NCBI RefSeq assembly: GCF_026341275.1
Contig: NZ_JAIFZO010000002.1
Coordinates: 3,998,118 to 4,062,117, forward strand
DNA length: 64,000 nucleotides
Reading direction: 5' to 3'
DNA from: Streptomyces ortus
Lineage (GTDB): Bacteria > Actinomycetota > Actinomycetes > Streptomycetales > Streptomycetaceae
The position numbers and the translations under genes are program-made. Under the pieces are notes generated by a model. That model worked only from the letters and a program-made list of their open reading frames with translations, was not told the DNA's origin and did not search any database. Positions 41,934 to 51,351 of this stretch are shown here, one piece after another (within the stretch, counting starts at the first letter, position 1; the number at the start of each line of letters is the position of its first letter).

Positions 41934-42175
41934 CGAGAACCCTCCAGTTTTCGAACCGATCGGGGAGCGTCGCCGCGCCGCCGTGGGCACCGCCGACGCT
42001 GTGGGCACTGCCGTCACTGCCGGCCGCGTCACGTCCAGCCAACTCCCGGGCCGGGTCGCCGCGACATGCGGGGAACGCAGCGGTCGGCATCGGGCGTGCG
42101 GAAAACGCGGAGCCGGGCGGCGGCGGCCGGTCCGGTGGGCTCCCGCGCGGGCTCCGTCTCTTCCGGTGTGCCGGA

Positions 42176-42374
42176 CCGGCACGGCACGACACGGCACGGG
42201 ACGGCACGGCACGGCACGGCACGGCACGGGACGGGACGGCACGGCACGGCACGGCACGGGACGGCACGGGACGGGACGGCACGGGACGGGACGGCACGGC
42301 ACTGCACGGCACGGGACGGGACGGGACGGGACGGGACGGGACGGCACGGCACTGCACGGGGCACCACGGCACGG
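42176..42374. repeat. ~200-bp pentanucleotide microsatellite (GGCAC/GGGAC)
   Basis: About 40 near-perfect 5-base units alternate between ACGGC and ACGGG, making all frames open with HGTAR- or PVPCRAV-type translations. It lies between the GAF-ANTAR pair and a small gene. No gene is supported in the remaining 41934-42175 stretch. Confidence 0.95.
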
Positions 42375-42386
42375 ACCTAGAACGCT

Positions 42387-42668
42387 TCAAGTGCCGTGCC
42401 GCAGCAGGGCCTCGTGGGCAAGCCGGCCGGACGCCGCGGCGATGTCGGCGAGGCCGAGGCCGGTGTGCGCGTACGCGTGCTTCTGCGGGGCGTAAAGAAA
42501 AACGCCCCCGGGGCCGAAACAGTCTTCATCGCCGTCGGGAGAGAACTGCCGGACAATACTGCCCGTCCGTACATTGCCCAGGCAGATCCGGCTCAGGACC
42601 TGCGCGTCGTGCCGCATGTCGTAGTCGAATTCCAGATCTTCACTGTCGAAATCCAGCGTCTCAATCAC
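42387..42668 (-). CDS. hypothetical acidic protein
   Basis: This 93-residue protein begins MIETLDFDSEDLEFDYDM, with GTG 42668 after AGGGGAA. The middle is neutral (ICLGNVRTGSIVRQF) and the end helical (LAHEALLRHGT). No family is recognised. The IS element sits 186 bases upstream, so its promoter could be affected. Confidence 0.5.
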   Translation of the reverse strand: MIETLDFDSEDLEFDYDMRHDAQVLSRICLGNVRTGSIVRQFSPDGDEDCFGPGGVFLYAPQKHAYAHTGLGLADIAAASGRLAHEALLRHGT

Positions 42669-42869
42669 GGTTCCCCTGGTGAATCACAAGGCCCTAGCAG
42701 CCACGCGCACCGAAGAGGGCGAAGCCGAAACATCCCCCTCACTCTTCCACCCCGCGCACCCCGAATCCAGCGTTGGCCGTCGAAATAAAAAAGCGCACCG
42801 AAAGGAAACGCATATATCCAATGGACCGCGATATTCCGGTTGTCCCCACCCGTAGAGCTCGTAACACGA

Positions 42870-43343
42870 TCATGATCGGCGCTTCTTGAGCCGTCTCCAG
42901 CAGATGAGGCTGCAGGCGAGGGAGATGAACGCGTCGTGGAGTTCTGTGCGGCGTTCCCATCGCACGGCGAGCCGCCTGAACTGGTGGAGCAGGGCGAACG
43001 TTTGCTCGACGACGTAGCGGAGTTTGCCCAGGCCCTTGATGTTCGGGGCGCCCTTGCGGGAGATGACCGGCAGGATCCGGCGCCTGCGCAGCTCGTCGCG
43101 GTTGGGGTTGGAGTCGTAGCCCTTGTCCCCGAGCAGCGAGTCGGGGCGGCGGCGTGGCCGGCCGGGACGGCCGGCGACATGCGGGACGCCGTCGACGAGA
43201 GCGAGGGTCTGGGTGACGTCGTTGACGTTGGCCGCGGTGGTGATGACCTTGAGAGGGGTGCCGCGTCCGTCGCAGATCAGATGGTGTTTGCTGCCTGTCT
43301 TCCGCCGGTCGACCGGTGACGGACCGGTGTCGGCTCCCCCTTT
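42870..43343 (-). CDS. IS5-family transposase, OrfB part
   Basis: This is the C-terminal part of the DDE transposase, entered by a -1 shift at the A/G run near 43340. It holds the second Asp in LLGDKGYDSN and the Glu in RYVVEQTFALLHQFRRLAVR. The stop codon lies inside the left terminal repeat. A separate start is unlikely; it should be made as an OrfAB fusion. Confidence 0.82.
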   Translation of the reverse strand, partial: KGGADTGPSPVDRRKTGSKHHLICDGRGTPLKVITTAANVNDVTQTLALVDGVPHVAGRPGRPRRRPDSLLGDKGYDSNPNRDELRRRRILPVISRKGAPNIKGLGKLRYVVEQTFALLHQFRRLAVRWERRTELHDAFISLACSLICWRRLKKRRS

Positions 43344-43678
43344 TTCGCGCGGATGTGAGAGCCGTCCACGCACGCCCTGGACCAGTCGAGTTCGCCGGCC
43401 GCGTTGAGTTCCGCGAGCAGGATCCGGTGCAACTGGTCGAAGACACCGGCCTGCTGCCACCGCTCAAGCCTGCGCCAGCAGGTCTGCCCGGAGCCGAACC
43501 CCAGCTCCAGGGGCAGCAGTTGCCAGGCTATGTCGTTGTGGAGCACGTACAGGATGCCCTGCAGACACAGCCGATCCGCCACCGGCCGAGGCCCGGGTGA
43601 CCGCTCCGGCCAGGGCGGCAGCAGCGGTTCGATCAGGGCCCACAAGTCGTCGTCCACGATCCACGGTCGAGTACTCAC
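43277..43678 (-). CDS. IS5-family transposase, OrfA part
   Basis: This is the N-terminal part of the transposase (about 130 residues), with the DUF4096-type domain (WALIEPLLPPWPERSPGPRP, WRRLERW) and the first catalytic Asp in ACVDGSHIRAKKG. The A-run after that Asp (GCGAAAAAGGGGG) is a -1 slippery site leading into OrfB. GTG 43678 is one possible start; an upstream GTG at 43705 is another. Confidence 0.82.
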   Translation of the reverse strand: MSTRPWIVDDDLWALIEPLLPPWPERSPGPRPVADRLCLQGILYVLHNDIAWQLLPLELGFGSGQTCWRRLERWQQAGVFDQLHRILLAELNAAGELDWSRACVDGSHIRAKKGEPTPVRHRSTGGRQAANTI

Positions 43679-43823
43679 ACCTTCCCGAACGGCCGGATCA
43701 CCCAACGGTCACGCCCGGCCAGGGCACTTCAACAAGATCGTGTTACGAGCTCGTAGGCGCGGGACAGCGGCGGCCGTCGGCGTCCCACCGGCCCCGGCCG
43801 CCTCCTGACCCGGACAGCCGGAT

Positions 43824-45647
43824 CTACGGGCTCGACCGCAGCAGCGGCAGGGTCGTCTCCGTCGGGAGCGGGCGCGCGAGAGCCGCGTACGTCCCTCCGC
43901 GCGCGAGCAGTTCCTCGTGCGTGCCCTGCTCCACCAGCCGTCCGCCGTCCACGACGAGGATCCGGTCGGCGTCCGGGGCGAGCGTCAGGTCATGGGTGAT
44001 CAGCACGGTCGTACGGCCGGACACCAGGCGCCGCAGCGGCTGTACGACCCGGCGCGCGGCGAGCGCGTCGAGGCCGGCGGTCGGTTCGTCGAGTACGAGG
44101 ACGGGGGCGGCCCGGAGCATCGCGCGGGCGATGGCCACCCGTTGGAGCTGCCCGCCGGACAGCACGGCCGTGCCGGGCGTGATCGGCGTCTCGTATCCGT
44201 CGGGCAGGCGGCGGATGAACGCGTGGGCGTCCGCGTCGCGTGCGGCCCGTTCGATCTCCTCGTGCGTGGCGCCCGGCCGCCCGCACGCGATGTTCTCGCG
44301 GATCGTGCCGTGCAGGACGAGGGTCTCCTGCGGCAGCAGGGCCACGTTCTCGCGCAGGAACGCGAGGGTGACGTCCGTGAGCGGGACGCCGTCGAGGCGG
44401 ATCGCGCCCGCCGAGGGGTCGTAGAAACGGGTCAGGAGTTTGGTCAGGGTCGATTTTCCGGCCCCGCTCGCGCCGGCGATCAGCACGAACTCGCCGGGCC
44501 GCGCGGTGAACGTCACGTCGTGCAGGCTGTCGTGTGCCGCGCCCGGGTAGCGGAAGGAGGTGTGGTGGAAGGAGATCCGGCCCTGTACGGGCCATTCGTC
44601 GGCCGGGGTGGCGGGGTCGATGACGGCCGGTTCGGTGTCCAGGATCTCCTGGAGCCGCCGGGCTCCGGCGGTCGCGGCGGTCAGGGTCAGGCCGAGTTGG
44701 CCGAGGTCGCGGATCGGCGGGTAGAGGTAACCGAGGAAGGCGGCGAAGGCGAGCAGCTGGCCCAGGGACATCCGGCCCTGGGCGATCTCCCAGGCGCCGA
44801 GCCCGATCACGGTGAGGACGCAGAGCGTCTCGACGACCTCGACGAACTGCTCGTACAGCTCGCTCGCGCGGGCCCCGCGCACACTGGCGCGCAGCCAGGC
44901 GCGCGCCTCGCGGTCGAGCCGCTTCTCCTCCGCGCCGCGCCGGTTGTACGCCTGGGTGAGCACGATGTTGCCGAGGGACTCCTCGACGACCGAGGTGATC
45001 GCGCCGTCGGCGGTCCGCTCGTCCCTGGCCGCCTTCTGGACGCGGCCGGCGAAGCGGCGGGCCGCGACGAGGAAGAGGGGGGCGAGGAGAAAGGTGACCA
45101 GGGCGAGGTCCCAGCGGAGCCAGAGCGCGGCGGCGGAGTAGAAGAGTGCCGAGAACGCGGCGGAGACCGCGCCGACCGCGCCCGAGACCACCAGCTGCTC
45201 GATGGCCTCGACGTCACCCGTGAGCCGTTCCACCAGGTCGCCGCGGCGGTACCGCTGGAAGAAGTGCGGGGGCAGGTCCTGGACATGGCGGAAGACGCCC
45301 GCGCGCAGCCGCAGTACGAATCTCTCGGCCGTGCGGATCGCGAGGGAGTTGCCGAGATAGCCGACGGCCGCGCCGAGCACGGCCACCGCCAGCCAGGCAC
45401 CGGCCGGAGTCCAGAAGGCGCTGAGCGAACCGGCCGTGAGCGCGTGGTCGGTGAGTTCCGCGAAGAACAGGATCGAGGCCGTCTCCGCCAGCGCGGCCCC
45501 GATCACGGAGCCGATGATCAGCACCAGTCGGCCGCGGTCGCCGCGCGTCAGCGGCCAGAAACGCGCGAATGCCTCCCGTACTTCTCGCATGGCGTTCCAT
45601 TCCCTTTCCCTGCCCGCGTCCTGCCGGTTCTCCGCCGGGGTGGTCAT
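43824..45647 (-). CDS. ABC exporter, fused permease-ATPase
   Basis: This 607-residue half-transporter has six membrane segments (about 40-320) and a nucleotide-binding domain with Walker A GASGAGKST, signature LSGGQ and Walker B VLVLDEPTAGLD. It probably acts as a homodimer. The substrate, such as a lipid, peptide or drug, is unknown. ATG 45647 is used; ATG 45590 is another candidate. The IS insertion lies 71 bases past its stop. Confidence 0.88.
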   Translation of the reverse strand: MTTPAENRQDAGREREWNAMREVREAFARFWPLTRGDRGRLVLIIGSVIGAALAETASILFFAELTDHALTAGSLSAFWTPAGAWLAVAVLGAAVGYLGNSLAIRTAERFVLRLRAGVFRHVQDLPPHFFQRYRRGDLVERLTGDVEAIEQLVVSGAVGAVSAAFSALFYSAAALWLRWDLALVTFLLAPLFLVAARRFAGRVQKAARDERTADGAITSVVEESLGNIVLTQAYNRRGAEEKRLDREARAWLRASVRGARASELYEQFVEVVETLCVLTVIGLGAWEIAQGRMSLGQLLAFAAFLGYLYPPIRDLGQLGLTLTAATAGARRLQEILDTEPAVIDPATPADEWPVQGRISFHHTSFRYPGAAHDSLHDVTFTARPGEFVLIAGASGAGKSTLTKLLTRFYDPSAGAIRLDGVPLTDVTLAFLRENVALLPQETLVLHGTIRENIACGRPGATHEEIERAARDADAHAFIRRLPDGYETPITPGTAVLSGGQLQRVAIARAMLRAAPVLVLDEPTAGLDALAARRVVQPLRRLVSGRTTVLITHDLTLAPDADRILVVDGGRLVEQGTHEELLARGGTYAALARPLPTETTLPLLRSSP

Positions 45648-45673
45648 CCACTTCCCGGGTCCGGGAAATGGCC

Positions 45674-45712
45674 GAGGCGGGGTCCCCGGATCGAATCCGG
45701 GGACCCCGCCTC
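45674..45712. terminator. strong bidirectional terminator hairpin
   Basis: GAGGCGGGGTCCCCGGAT and its exact complement form 18-base arms around CGA. It lies between the small basic protein gene (ending 45723) and the ABC exporter start (45647), both on the minus strand. Confidence 0.85.
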
Positions 45713-45722
45713 GTGGCGTCTC

Positions 45723-45854
45723 CTACTTGTTGCCGACCGGGCGGCGGCGCTGCTGCTTGGCCGCATGCTTCGGCGCGGGCTTCGCGGCCTGCTTCTTGGC
45801 CGCCGGAGCGGACTTGCGGGACTTGCGGACCGGGGTGACCTTGTGGAAGCTCAT
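45723..45854 (-). CDS. 43-residue Lys/Ala-rich basic protein
   Basis: This very basic small protein begins MSFHKVTPVRKSRKSAPAAK and continues with Lys/Ala/Gln/Arg repeats to RRRPVGNK. An AGGAAAGAG site precedes ATG 45854. It may bind nucleic acid or polyanion, but no family is recognised. A terminator hairpin follows directly. Confidence 0.6.
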   Translation of the reverse strand: MSFHKVTPVRKSRKSAPAAKKQAAKPAPKHAAKQQRRRPVGNK

Positions 45855-46003
45855 GCGATGTCTCTTTCCTGTGCGGGTGTTTCCTTTGCCGTAAGCCCTG
45901 TTCGGCTTCGACACGGAAAACACTACGGGCACACGGAGACGGAAATCGCCAATTCCGCTGAGACCTCGATGAATTGCGACTGAGACGGTTCTCAGACGCA
46001 TTC

Positions 46004-46017
46004 GGGAACCAGTTCCC
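46004..46017. promoter_or_regulatory. palindrome upstream of the small basic gene
   Basis: GGGAACCAGTTCCC is a perfect 14-base palindrome (6-base arms around CA). A second, TGAGA..TCTCA, lies at 45981-45994. Both are in the 226-base gap upstream of the minus-strand 43-residue gene and may be operators. Confidence 0.35.
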
Positions 46018-46056
46018 TGTTCACACAGGCTTTATTACGTGGCTTACCCCGGCTTC

Positions 46057-46081
46057 AGAGCCTGTGTCATACACAGGCTCT
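46057..46081. terminator. terminator after the 5'-nucleotidase gene
   Basis: AGAGCCTGTGT and ACACAGGCTCT are perfect 11-base arms around CAT, ending at the TAA stop of the minus-strand 5'-nucleotidase gene. Confidence 0.8.
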
Positions 46082-47898
46082 TACTGGACGACGGTGATGC
46101 GGTTCGCCGCGGGCGGCGCGATCGGGTTCGTCGCGGAGGAGTTGGCCAGCAGGTACTTCTCCAGCGCGGCGAGGTCGTCGTCGCCCACCAGGTCGTCGGT
46201 GCCGAGACCCAGCGTGGTGAAGCCGTCGCCGCCGCCCGCCAGGAAGCTGTTCATCGCGACGCGGTAGGTGGCGGCCGGGTCGATCGCGGCACCGTTCAGC
46301 TTGACCGAGTCGGCGACGACCCGGTCGGCACCGCTCTTGGTGAGGTCGAGCGTGTAGGTGAGGCCCGACGACACCTGCAGCACCTTCGGCGAAGCCGCGT
46401 TCGAACCGCTGACCTGCTCCTTCAGCACCTGCACGAGCTGCGCGCCGGTGAAGCTCTGCAGATTGACGGTGTTGGCGAACGGCTGGACCGTGAAGCCCTC
46501 CGCGTACGTCACCACGCCGTCGCCCTCGCTGCCCTTGGCCGCGTAGGTCAGGGGGGCCCGGATACCGCCCGGGTTCATCAGCGCGAGGTCGGTCTCGGGG
46601 TCCAGCTCCTTGCCGTACGCGAGCTGCGCGTCGGCGATCAGGTCGCCGATCGGGGACTCGGTGCCGACGTTGGTGATGTCACCGGAGATGTAGCCGATGG
46701 GCTTGTTGCCGATCGGCGCCGCGAGGGTGTTCCACTTGGTGATCAGCTCGGTCATGTCCGGGGCCTTGGCCACGTCACGCGTCACCACGTGGTTCGCGGA
46801 GGCGACGGCGGTCCGGGCGATGTCGCCGGTGCGGCGGTCGTACGTGAGCGTCGTGTCGGTGTAGAGCCGTCCGAAGGACGCCGCCGAGGTGACCGTGCGG
46901 GGCTTGCCCGACGGGTCGTCGATCGTGCACGCGTACGCGGCGTGGGTGTGGCCGGTGACCAGCGCGTCGACCTTCGGCGTGACGTTCTTCGCGATGTCCA
47001 CGATGGGGCCGGAGATGCCGTCGCCGCCACCGGGCGAGTCGCAGTCGTAGTTGTACGACGCGGAGGCCGGCTGCCCGCCCTCGTGGATCAGCGCGACGAC
47101 CGACTTGACGCCCTGCTTCTCCAGCTCCTTGGCGTACTTGTTGATCGTCTCGACCTCGTCCTTGAACTTGAGGCCCTTGACACCCTCGGCGGAGACGACT
47201 CCCGGGGTGTTCTCCAGCGTGACGCCGATGAAGCCGACCTTGACGCCGTTCTTCTTCCACACCCAGTAGGGCTTGAGGACCGGCTTCTTGGTCTTCTCGT
47301 CGAGGACGTTCGCCGCGAGGTACGGGAAGTCGGCGCCCTTGAACTTCCGGCCCTCCACATAGCAGCCGTCCGTGGGGTGGCAGCCGCCCTTCTGCAGCCG
47401 GCCCAGCTCCTTGGCGCCCTCGTCGAACTCGTGGTTGCCGACGCTCGTCACATCGAGGTCGAGCTTGTTCAGCGCCTCGATGGTGGGCTCGTCGTGGAAG
47501 AGTCCCGAGATCAGCGGCGAGGCGCCGACCATGTCACCGCCGGCCGCGGTGACGGAGTACTTGTTGCCCTGGCGGGCCTGGCGCAGATGCGTCGCCAGGT
47601 ATTCGACACCGCCCGCGTCGATCGTCTTGGTGGTGCCGTCGGGCTGGTTCTCGGTGACCCGGCCGGAGGAGCCGGAGGGCGGCTCCAGATTGCCGTGCAG
47701 GTCGTTGAAGGACAGCAGCTGGACGTCCTGGTAGCGGGACGGGCTCTGGTGTCCGTGCTTGTTCGTCGACTTGCCCTGCTCGCCCGCGGACGCCGGGAGC
47801 GCCGCGACCAGCGCGCCGACGGTGGCGACACCCGCCGCCGCCGCGATGAGGCGGGTGGTACGGCGTCTCGGGCGGTACGGCTGAGGTATGGCTGACAT
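46081..47898 (-). CDS. secreted 5'-nucleotidase / metallophosphatase
   Basis: This 605-residue exported enzyme releases phosphate from nucleotides outside the cell. A signal peptide covers about residues 1-38 (ends PASAGEQ). The metallophosphatase domain has the metal motifs FNDLHGN, GGDMVGAS, VGNHEFD and VTGHTHAAY. The C-terminal 5'-nucleotidase domain includes NPGGIRAPL and the substrate-stacking region near GGDGFTTL. The gene neighbourhood (next to mshD) fits SCO4152. PhoP control would be expected, but no Pho box was found by eye. Confidence 0.92.
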   Translation of the reverse strand: MSAIPQPYRPRRRTTRLIAAAAGVATVGALVAALPASAGEQGKSTNKHGHQSPSRYQDVQLLSFNDLHGNLEPPSGSSGRVTENQPDGTTKTIDAGGVEYLATHLRQARQGNKYSVTAAGGDMVGASPLISGLFHDEPTIEALNKLDLDVTSVGNHEFDEGAKELGRLQKGGCHPTDGCYVEGRKFKGADFPYLAANVLDEKTKKPVLKPYWVWKKNGVKVGFIGVTLENTPGVVSAEGVKGLKFKDEVETINKYAKELEKQGVKSVVALIHEGGQPASASYNYDCDSPGGGDGISGPIVDIAKNVTPKVDALVTGHTHAAYACTIDDPSGKPRTVTSAASFGRLYTDTTLTYDRRTGDIARTAVASANHVVTRDVAKAPDMTELITKWNTLAAPIGNKPIGYISGDITNVGTESPIGDLIADAQLAYGKELDPETDLALMNPGGIRAPLTYAAKGSEGDGVVTYAEGFTVQPFANTVNLQSFTGAQLVQVLKEQVSGSNAASPKVLQVSSGLTYTLDLTKSGADRVVADSVKLNGAAIDPAATYRVAMNSFLAGGGDGFTTLGLGTDDLVGDDDLAALEKYLLANSSATNPIAPPAANRITVVQ

Positions 47899-48146
47899 GC
47901 GCCCCCCTGTGGGTCGGCTGATATGTGGGCCCCGTCCCGGCGCAGCCTAGAGTCAACGCGCGTAGCGCGACAGGGGGTTCGGGGTTACGGACTGGTTGCC
48001 ACGAGGGGTTTTTCACCATGAAACGGACAGGGCGTGTACCGGCCACGCCCTCGTCCCGCCCCGGCCGCCGACCGGCCGCGCGCCCCTCCGGATACCGCCG
48101 GGCGGCCCACTTCGCCATGAACCGGACACGCCGTACTCTCGTACCC

Positions 48147-49112
48147 ATGACCAGCGACGACACCGCACCGGCTGCCCGCAAGCTCTCGGCCTCGCTCGGC
48201 CAGGGCGGCAATCCCACGGCCCGCTCCATCGACGTCCTGACCGCGCTGAGCGACGAGCAGGCCGACACCGTGCTGGCACTCATCGCGGAGGCCGCCCGGA
48301 CCGACGGACAGCAGGCGGTCTCCGAGCAGGGCCGGCTGCATCTGCGCGGCGGCGCACGGGACGGAATCCGCCATCTGCTGCTGCACACCGAGGACCTGCT
48401 CGTCGGGTACGCGCAGTTGGAGGACACCGACCCCATCGAGGCGCCGGCCGCCGAACTGGTCGTCCACCCGGTACACCGGGGGCACGGGCACGGACGGGCG
48501 CTGGGCAACGCGCTGCTCGCCGAGTCCGGCAAGCGGCTGCGGGTGTGGGCCCACGGCGGGCATGCGGCGGCCCGCCATCTCGCCCAGGTCCTCGGTCTCG
48601 CGCTGTTCCGCGAACTGCGTCAGATGCGGCGGCCCCTGACCGGCCTCGACCTGCCCGAACCGACGTTCCCCGACGGCGTACGGGTGCGTACGTTCGTGCC
48701 CGGCGAGGACGACGCGGCCTGGCTCGCCGCGAACGCCGCCGCCTTCGCGCACCATCCCGAGCAGGGTTCCCTCGGACAGCGCGACCTCGACGAGCGCAAG
48801 GCCGAGCCGTGGTTCGACCCGGCCGGGTTCTTCCTCGCCTTCCGCGGCGACGAACTGATCGGCTTCCACTGGACGAAGGTCCACGAGGCCGAGGGGCTGG
48901 GCGAGGTGTACGTCGTCGGTGTGCGGCCCGACGCACAGGGGGGCGGGCTGGGGAAGGCCCTCACCGCGGTTGGCCTCCGGCACCTGGCGGGTACCGGGGT
49001 ACCGGACGCGATGCTGTACGTCGACGCGGACAACCTGGCCGCGGTGGCCGTCTATGAACGGCTCGGCTTCGCGGTTCACGAGACGGACCTCATGTACCGG
49101 ACGGAGTCCTGA
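48147..49112 (+). CDS. mshD: mycothiol synthase
   Basis: This 321-residue enzyme acetylates Cys-GlcN-Ins to make mycothiol, the main actinobacterial thiol. It is a double GNAT protein: an N-terminal GNAT copy (AELVVHPVHRGHGHGRALG) and a C-terminal active copy (GLGEVYVVGVRPDAQGGGLG and ADNLAAVAVYERLGF). ATG 48147 (MTSDDTAP) is chosen as the start closest to the conserved N-terminus; ribosome site weak. Confidence 0.92.
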   Translation: MTSDDTAPAARKLSASLGQGGNPTARSIDVLTALSDEQADTVLALIAEAARTDGQQAVSEQGRLHLRGGARDGIRHLLLHTEDLLVGYAQLEDTDPIEAPAAELVVHPVHRGHGHGRALGNALLAESGKRLRVWAHGGHAAARHLAQVLGLALFRELRQMRRPLTGLDLPEPTFPDGVRVRTFVPGEDDAAWLAANAAAFAHHPEQGSLGQRDLDERKAEPWFDPAGFFLAFRGDELIGFHWTKVHEAEGLGEVYVVGVRPDAQGGGLGKALTAVGLRHLAGTGVPDAMLYVDADNLAAVAVYERLGFAVHETDLMYRTES

Positions 49113-49183
49113 GGGGGTCCTGACGGGGTCCTGACCGAGCGGGCCCCGGCCAGAGAGCCGGGCCGGACAGGGGCGGGGCACTC

Positions 49184-49819
49184 CTAGAGGGCGCGCGGCC
49201 TCAGTCTTGCCCTCAGAGGCTCCACGCACGCCCTCGCCCCCACCACCGCCGCCACCGTGAGCAGCGCAGCCCAGCGGTCATGGGTGTCTGCCCAGCGGGG
49301 GTCTTCCGGGGTCACGAAGAGAACCCAGTCGTGCGGCAGCAGAAGGAACGCGGCGGCACCCGTGACCACCAGCCAGGCCGATATCGCCGCTCCCGGCTCC
49401 GTGGCCTGGGTGCGGCGTACGACCAGGGCCGCAGCGGCGAGGGCCAGTACCGCGGTGGCCGCGGCCTCCAGGGTGAGCGCGCCGACCGGTGGCCGGGCCT
49501 CCTCCGGTACGAGGAGCAGCGCCGCCGTCCAGCAGAGCGCGGCCCCCGGGGCGACCAGCGCCACGCGCAGGGCGACCCGCACCGGGCGCCGGGCCGGGAC
49601 CGCCGAGGTGATGTGCCGGGCCGGGTCGTCCAGCAGGAACGCCAGGCCCAGCGCGAAGACGAGGGCGGCGGCCCGCAGCGCGTAGAGGCCGGCCAGCGGA
49701 TCGGGCGGGCCTGACCGCAGACGCGGAAGGCCGGCCAGCAGCAGCCCCAGCGCGGCGGCTGCCGCGAGCGCCCGCCGGGGCAGGGCGCGCCACACGGGCG
49801 GGAGAAGAGCGCGCGTCAT
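49184..49819 (-). CDS. polytopic membrane protein of an ABC exporter operon
   Basis: This 211-residue Ala/Leu-rich protein has about six membrane segments. GAGGAG precedes ATG 49819 and its start region overlaps the upstream permease stop. It probably forms part of the ABC-2 type exporter encoded upstream; exact role unknown. Confidence 0.7.
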   Translation of the reverse strand: MTRALLPPVWRALPRRALAAAAALGLLLAGLPRLRSGPPDPLAGLYALRAAALVFALGLAFLLDDPARHITSAVPARRPVRVALRVALVAPGAALCWTAALLLVPEEARPPVGALTLEAAATAVLALAAAALVVRRTQATEPGAAISAWLVVTGAAAFLLLPHDWVLFVTPEDPRWADTHDRWAALLTVAAVVGARACVEPLRARLRPRAL

Positions 49820-49824
49820 GACCG

Positions 49825-51351
49825 TCACTCCTCGCACGCGTCACCGTCCGAGGCTGCCTCGGCCGACACGTTCAGCAGTTCCGCCACCCGTGCCAACGAC
49901 GTGTCGGGCGAGGTGAGCTCCGTCCACTTGGCCTTCACCTTGCCGGCGACGTCGTAACGCGGCTTCTTGAGCAACTCCGCGACGATGCGTGTCTGTTCGG
50001 CGCTCATGCTGAACGGTTCGGTGGGTGACAGGACGAGCGCGGGGCCCGAGACGCTGTCGCCGACGCGGACGTTGCGCAGCGCGGACAGCGGGTCGGACTC
50101 GCCGCCCAGTGCCAGCCACATGATGGTCACCACCCGGGCGTCGCAGATCTCGGTGCCCGCCTTCTCGTCACCCGCCACCAGCACCGACGCGACGGCGACG
50201 GCGAACTCGGGAACGCGGTTGCCGCCCCAGTCGGTGCGGACGGTCACATGGCCGGGCTCGGTGGACGGGGGGATCACGGTGTCGGCCTGCGGTCCGTGGC
50301 GCGCGTCGATGCGCTGGTCCACGGTCAGCCGCTCACCGCCGGCCCTGCCGCCCGCGAGGTTCTGCACCCGGTCGACCACGGCGGCCCAGTCGGCGGTGCG
50401 GCCCGTCCACTCGGGGAAGGCGCAGTACGAGGACCTGCCGTGCTCGATGCACTTACGGACCTTCTCCGGGGTGACCGATGCCACCTCTCGGGCCGGTGTC
50501 GAGCCGTCCGGGGTCCCGTCCCACTGACCGGCCGCGCCCACCAGCGCGAGGGCGAGCGTTCCCGCGACGGCCGCCTTGACGACCGTCGAACGGCCGCCGC
50601 TGACGAGCACCGCGAGAAGGGCGACGGACGGGGCGAGCCCTATGAGGTACAGGGCGTGCCAGGCGGCGGGGCGTTCCAGCAGATCGGAGGGCAACGGGTC
50701 GGAGCCGGTCTCCGTGACGACCACGCCCAGCCAGCTCGCCCAGTCGCTCCCGGAGGGGGGCGCCACGAAGACCTGCACGAAGAGCAGCAGGACGAGGACC
50801 ATCGGCCCGGCGACCACGGAAGGGAACAGACGGGCGAAGAGGACGCCCAGCATTCCGAACAGCAGGACCGTCAGCGGGCCGACGGCGAGCTCGGCCGGCG
50901 AACCGTGTCCCGCCGCGCCGGGCTTGAGCGCGGCCCAGGTGAACTGGACGGCGACGCACACGGCGGTGAACAGCACCGCGGGGACCACGGAGAGCGCGTG
51001 GGCGGCCGCACGCCGCCAGGGCTCGACGACCAGGACATCGAAGTGGCGGTCGGTGTCGCGTCGGCGGGAACGCAGGACCGCGCGATTGACGTGCAGCATG
51101 ACGGCGAGCCCGAGGACCATCGGCATGCCCTGCGTGTCGCGGTCGACGTCCTGCAAGGTCGGGAAGTCGCCCTGGCGCTGGGTGGTCTGCCAGACGATCA
51201 AGGCCGCGTAGAGGGCCGCGAGGGCGAGGATGGACATGTTCATCCTCAGCTCGCGCGCCTCGAAGCGGGCGAGGGCGAACACCGCCGCCCAGGGACGCGG
51301 CGGATGCGTCGGCCCGGCGGTCCGCGCGGGTGTCTCCAGGACGGTGCTCAT
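49825..51351 (-). CDS. ABC-2 type transport permease
   Basis: This 508-residue protein has N-terminal membrane segments (about 45-270) and a C-terminal soluble part with Cys pairs (RKCIEHGRSSYCAFPEW). It overlaps the ATPase gene by four bases. Together with the ATPase at 51348 and the small membrane protein it forms an exporter for an unknown substrate. Confidence 0.78.
   Translation of the reverse strand: MSTVLETPARTAGPTHPPRPWAAVFALARFEARELRMNMSILALAALYAALIVWQTTQRQGDFPTLQDVDRDTQGMPMVLGLAVMLHVNRAVLRSRRRDTDRHFDVLVVEPWRRAAAHALSVVPAVLFTAVCVAVQFTWAALKPGAAGHGSPAELAVGPLTVLLFGMLGVLFARLFPSVVAGPMVLVLLLFVQVFVAPPSGSDWASWLGVVVTETGSDPLPSDLLERPAAWHALYLIGLAPSVALLAVLVSGGRSTVVKAAVAGTLALALVGAAGQWDGTPDGSTPAREVASVTPEKVRKCIEHGRSSYCAFPEWTGRTADWAAVVDRVQNLAGGRAGGERLTVDQRIDARHGPQADTVIPPSTEPGHVTVRTDWGGNRVPEFAVAVASVLVAGDEKAGTEICDARVVTIMWLALGGESDPLSALRNVRVGDSVSGPALVLSPTEPFSMSAEQTRIVAELLKKPRYDVAGKVKAKWTELTSPDTSLARVAELLNVSAEAASDGDACEE

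Larger units (their letters stand above)
42855..43752. mobile_element. IS5-family insertion sequence, 898 bp
   Basis: The element is bounded by perfect 17-base inverted repeats: GAGCTCGTAACACGATC at 42855-42871 and its complement at 43736-43752. GTA lies just outside each end and may be the target duplication. It encodes a two-frame transposase on the minus strand. Both halves look intact, so the element may be active. Confidence 0.88.

Noticed and set aside
42029..42495. Frames of HGTAR or PVPCRAV repeats
   Set aside because: They come only from the pentanucleotide microsatellite, which is open in every frame. No start signal or conserved part is seen.
45674..45712. Possible tRNA-like element
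   Set aside because: One long perfect hairpin with a 3-base loop and no D, anticodon and T arms. It is a terminator.
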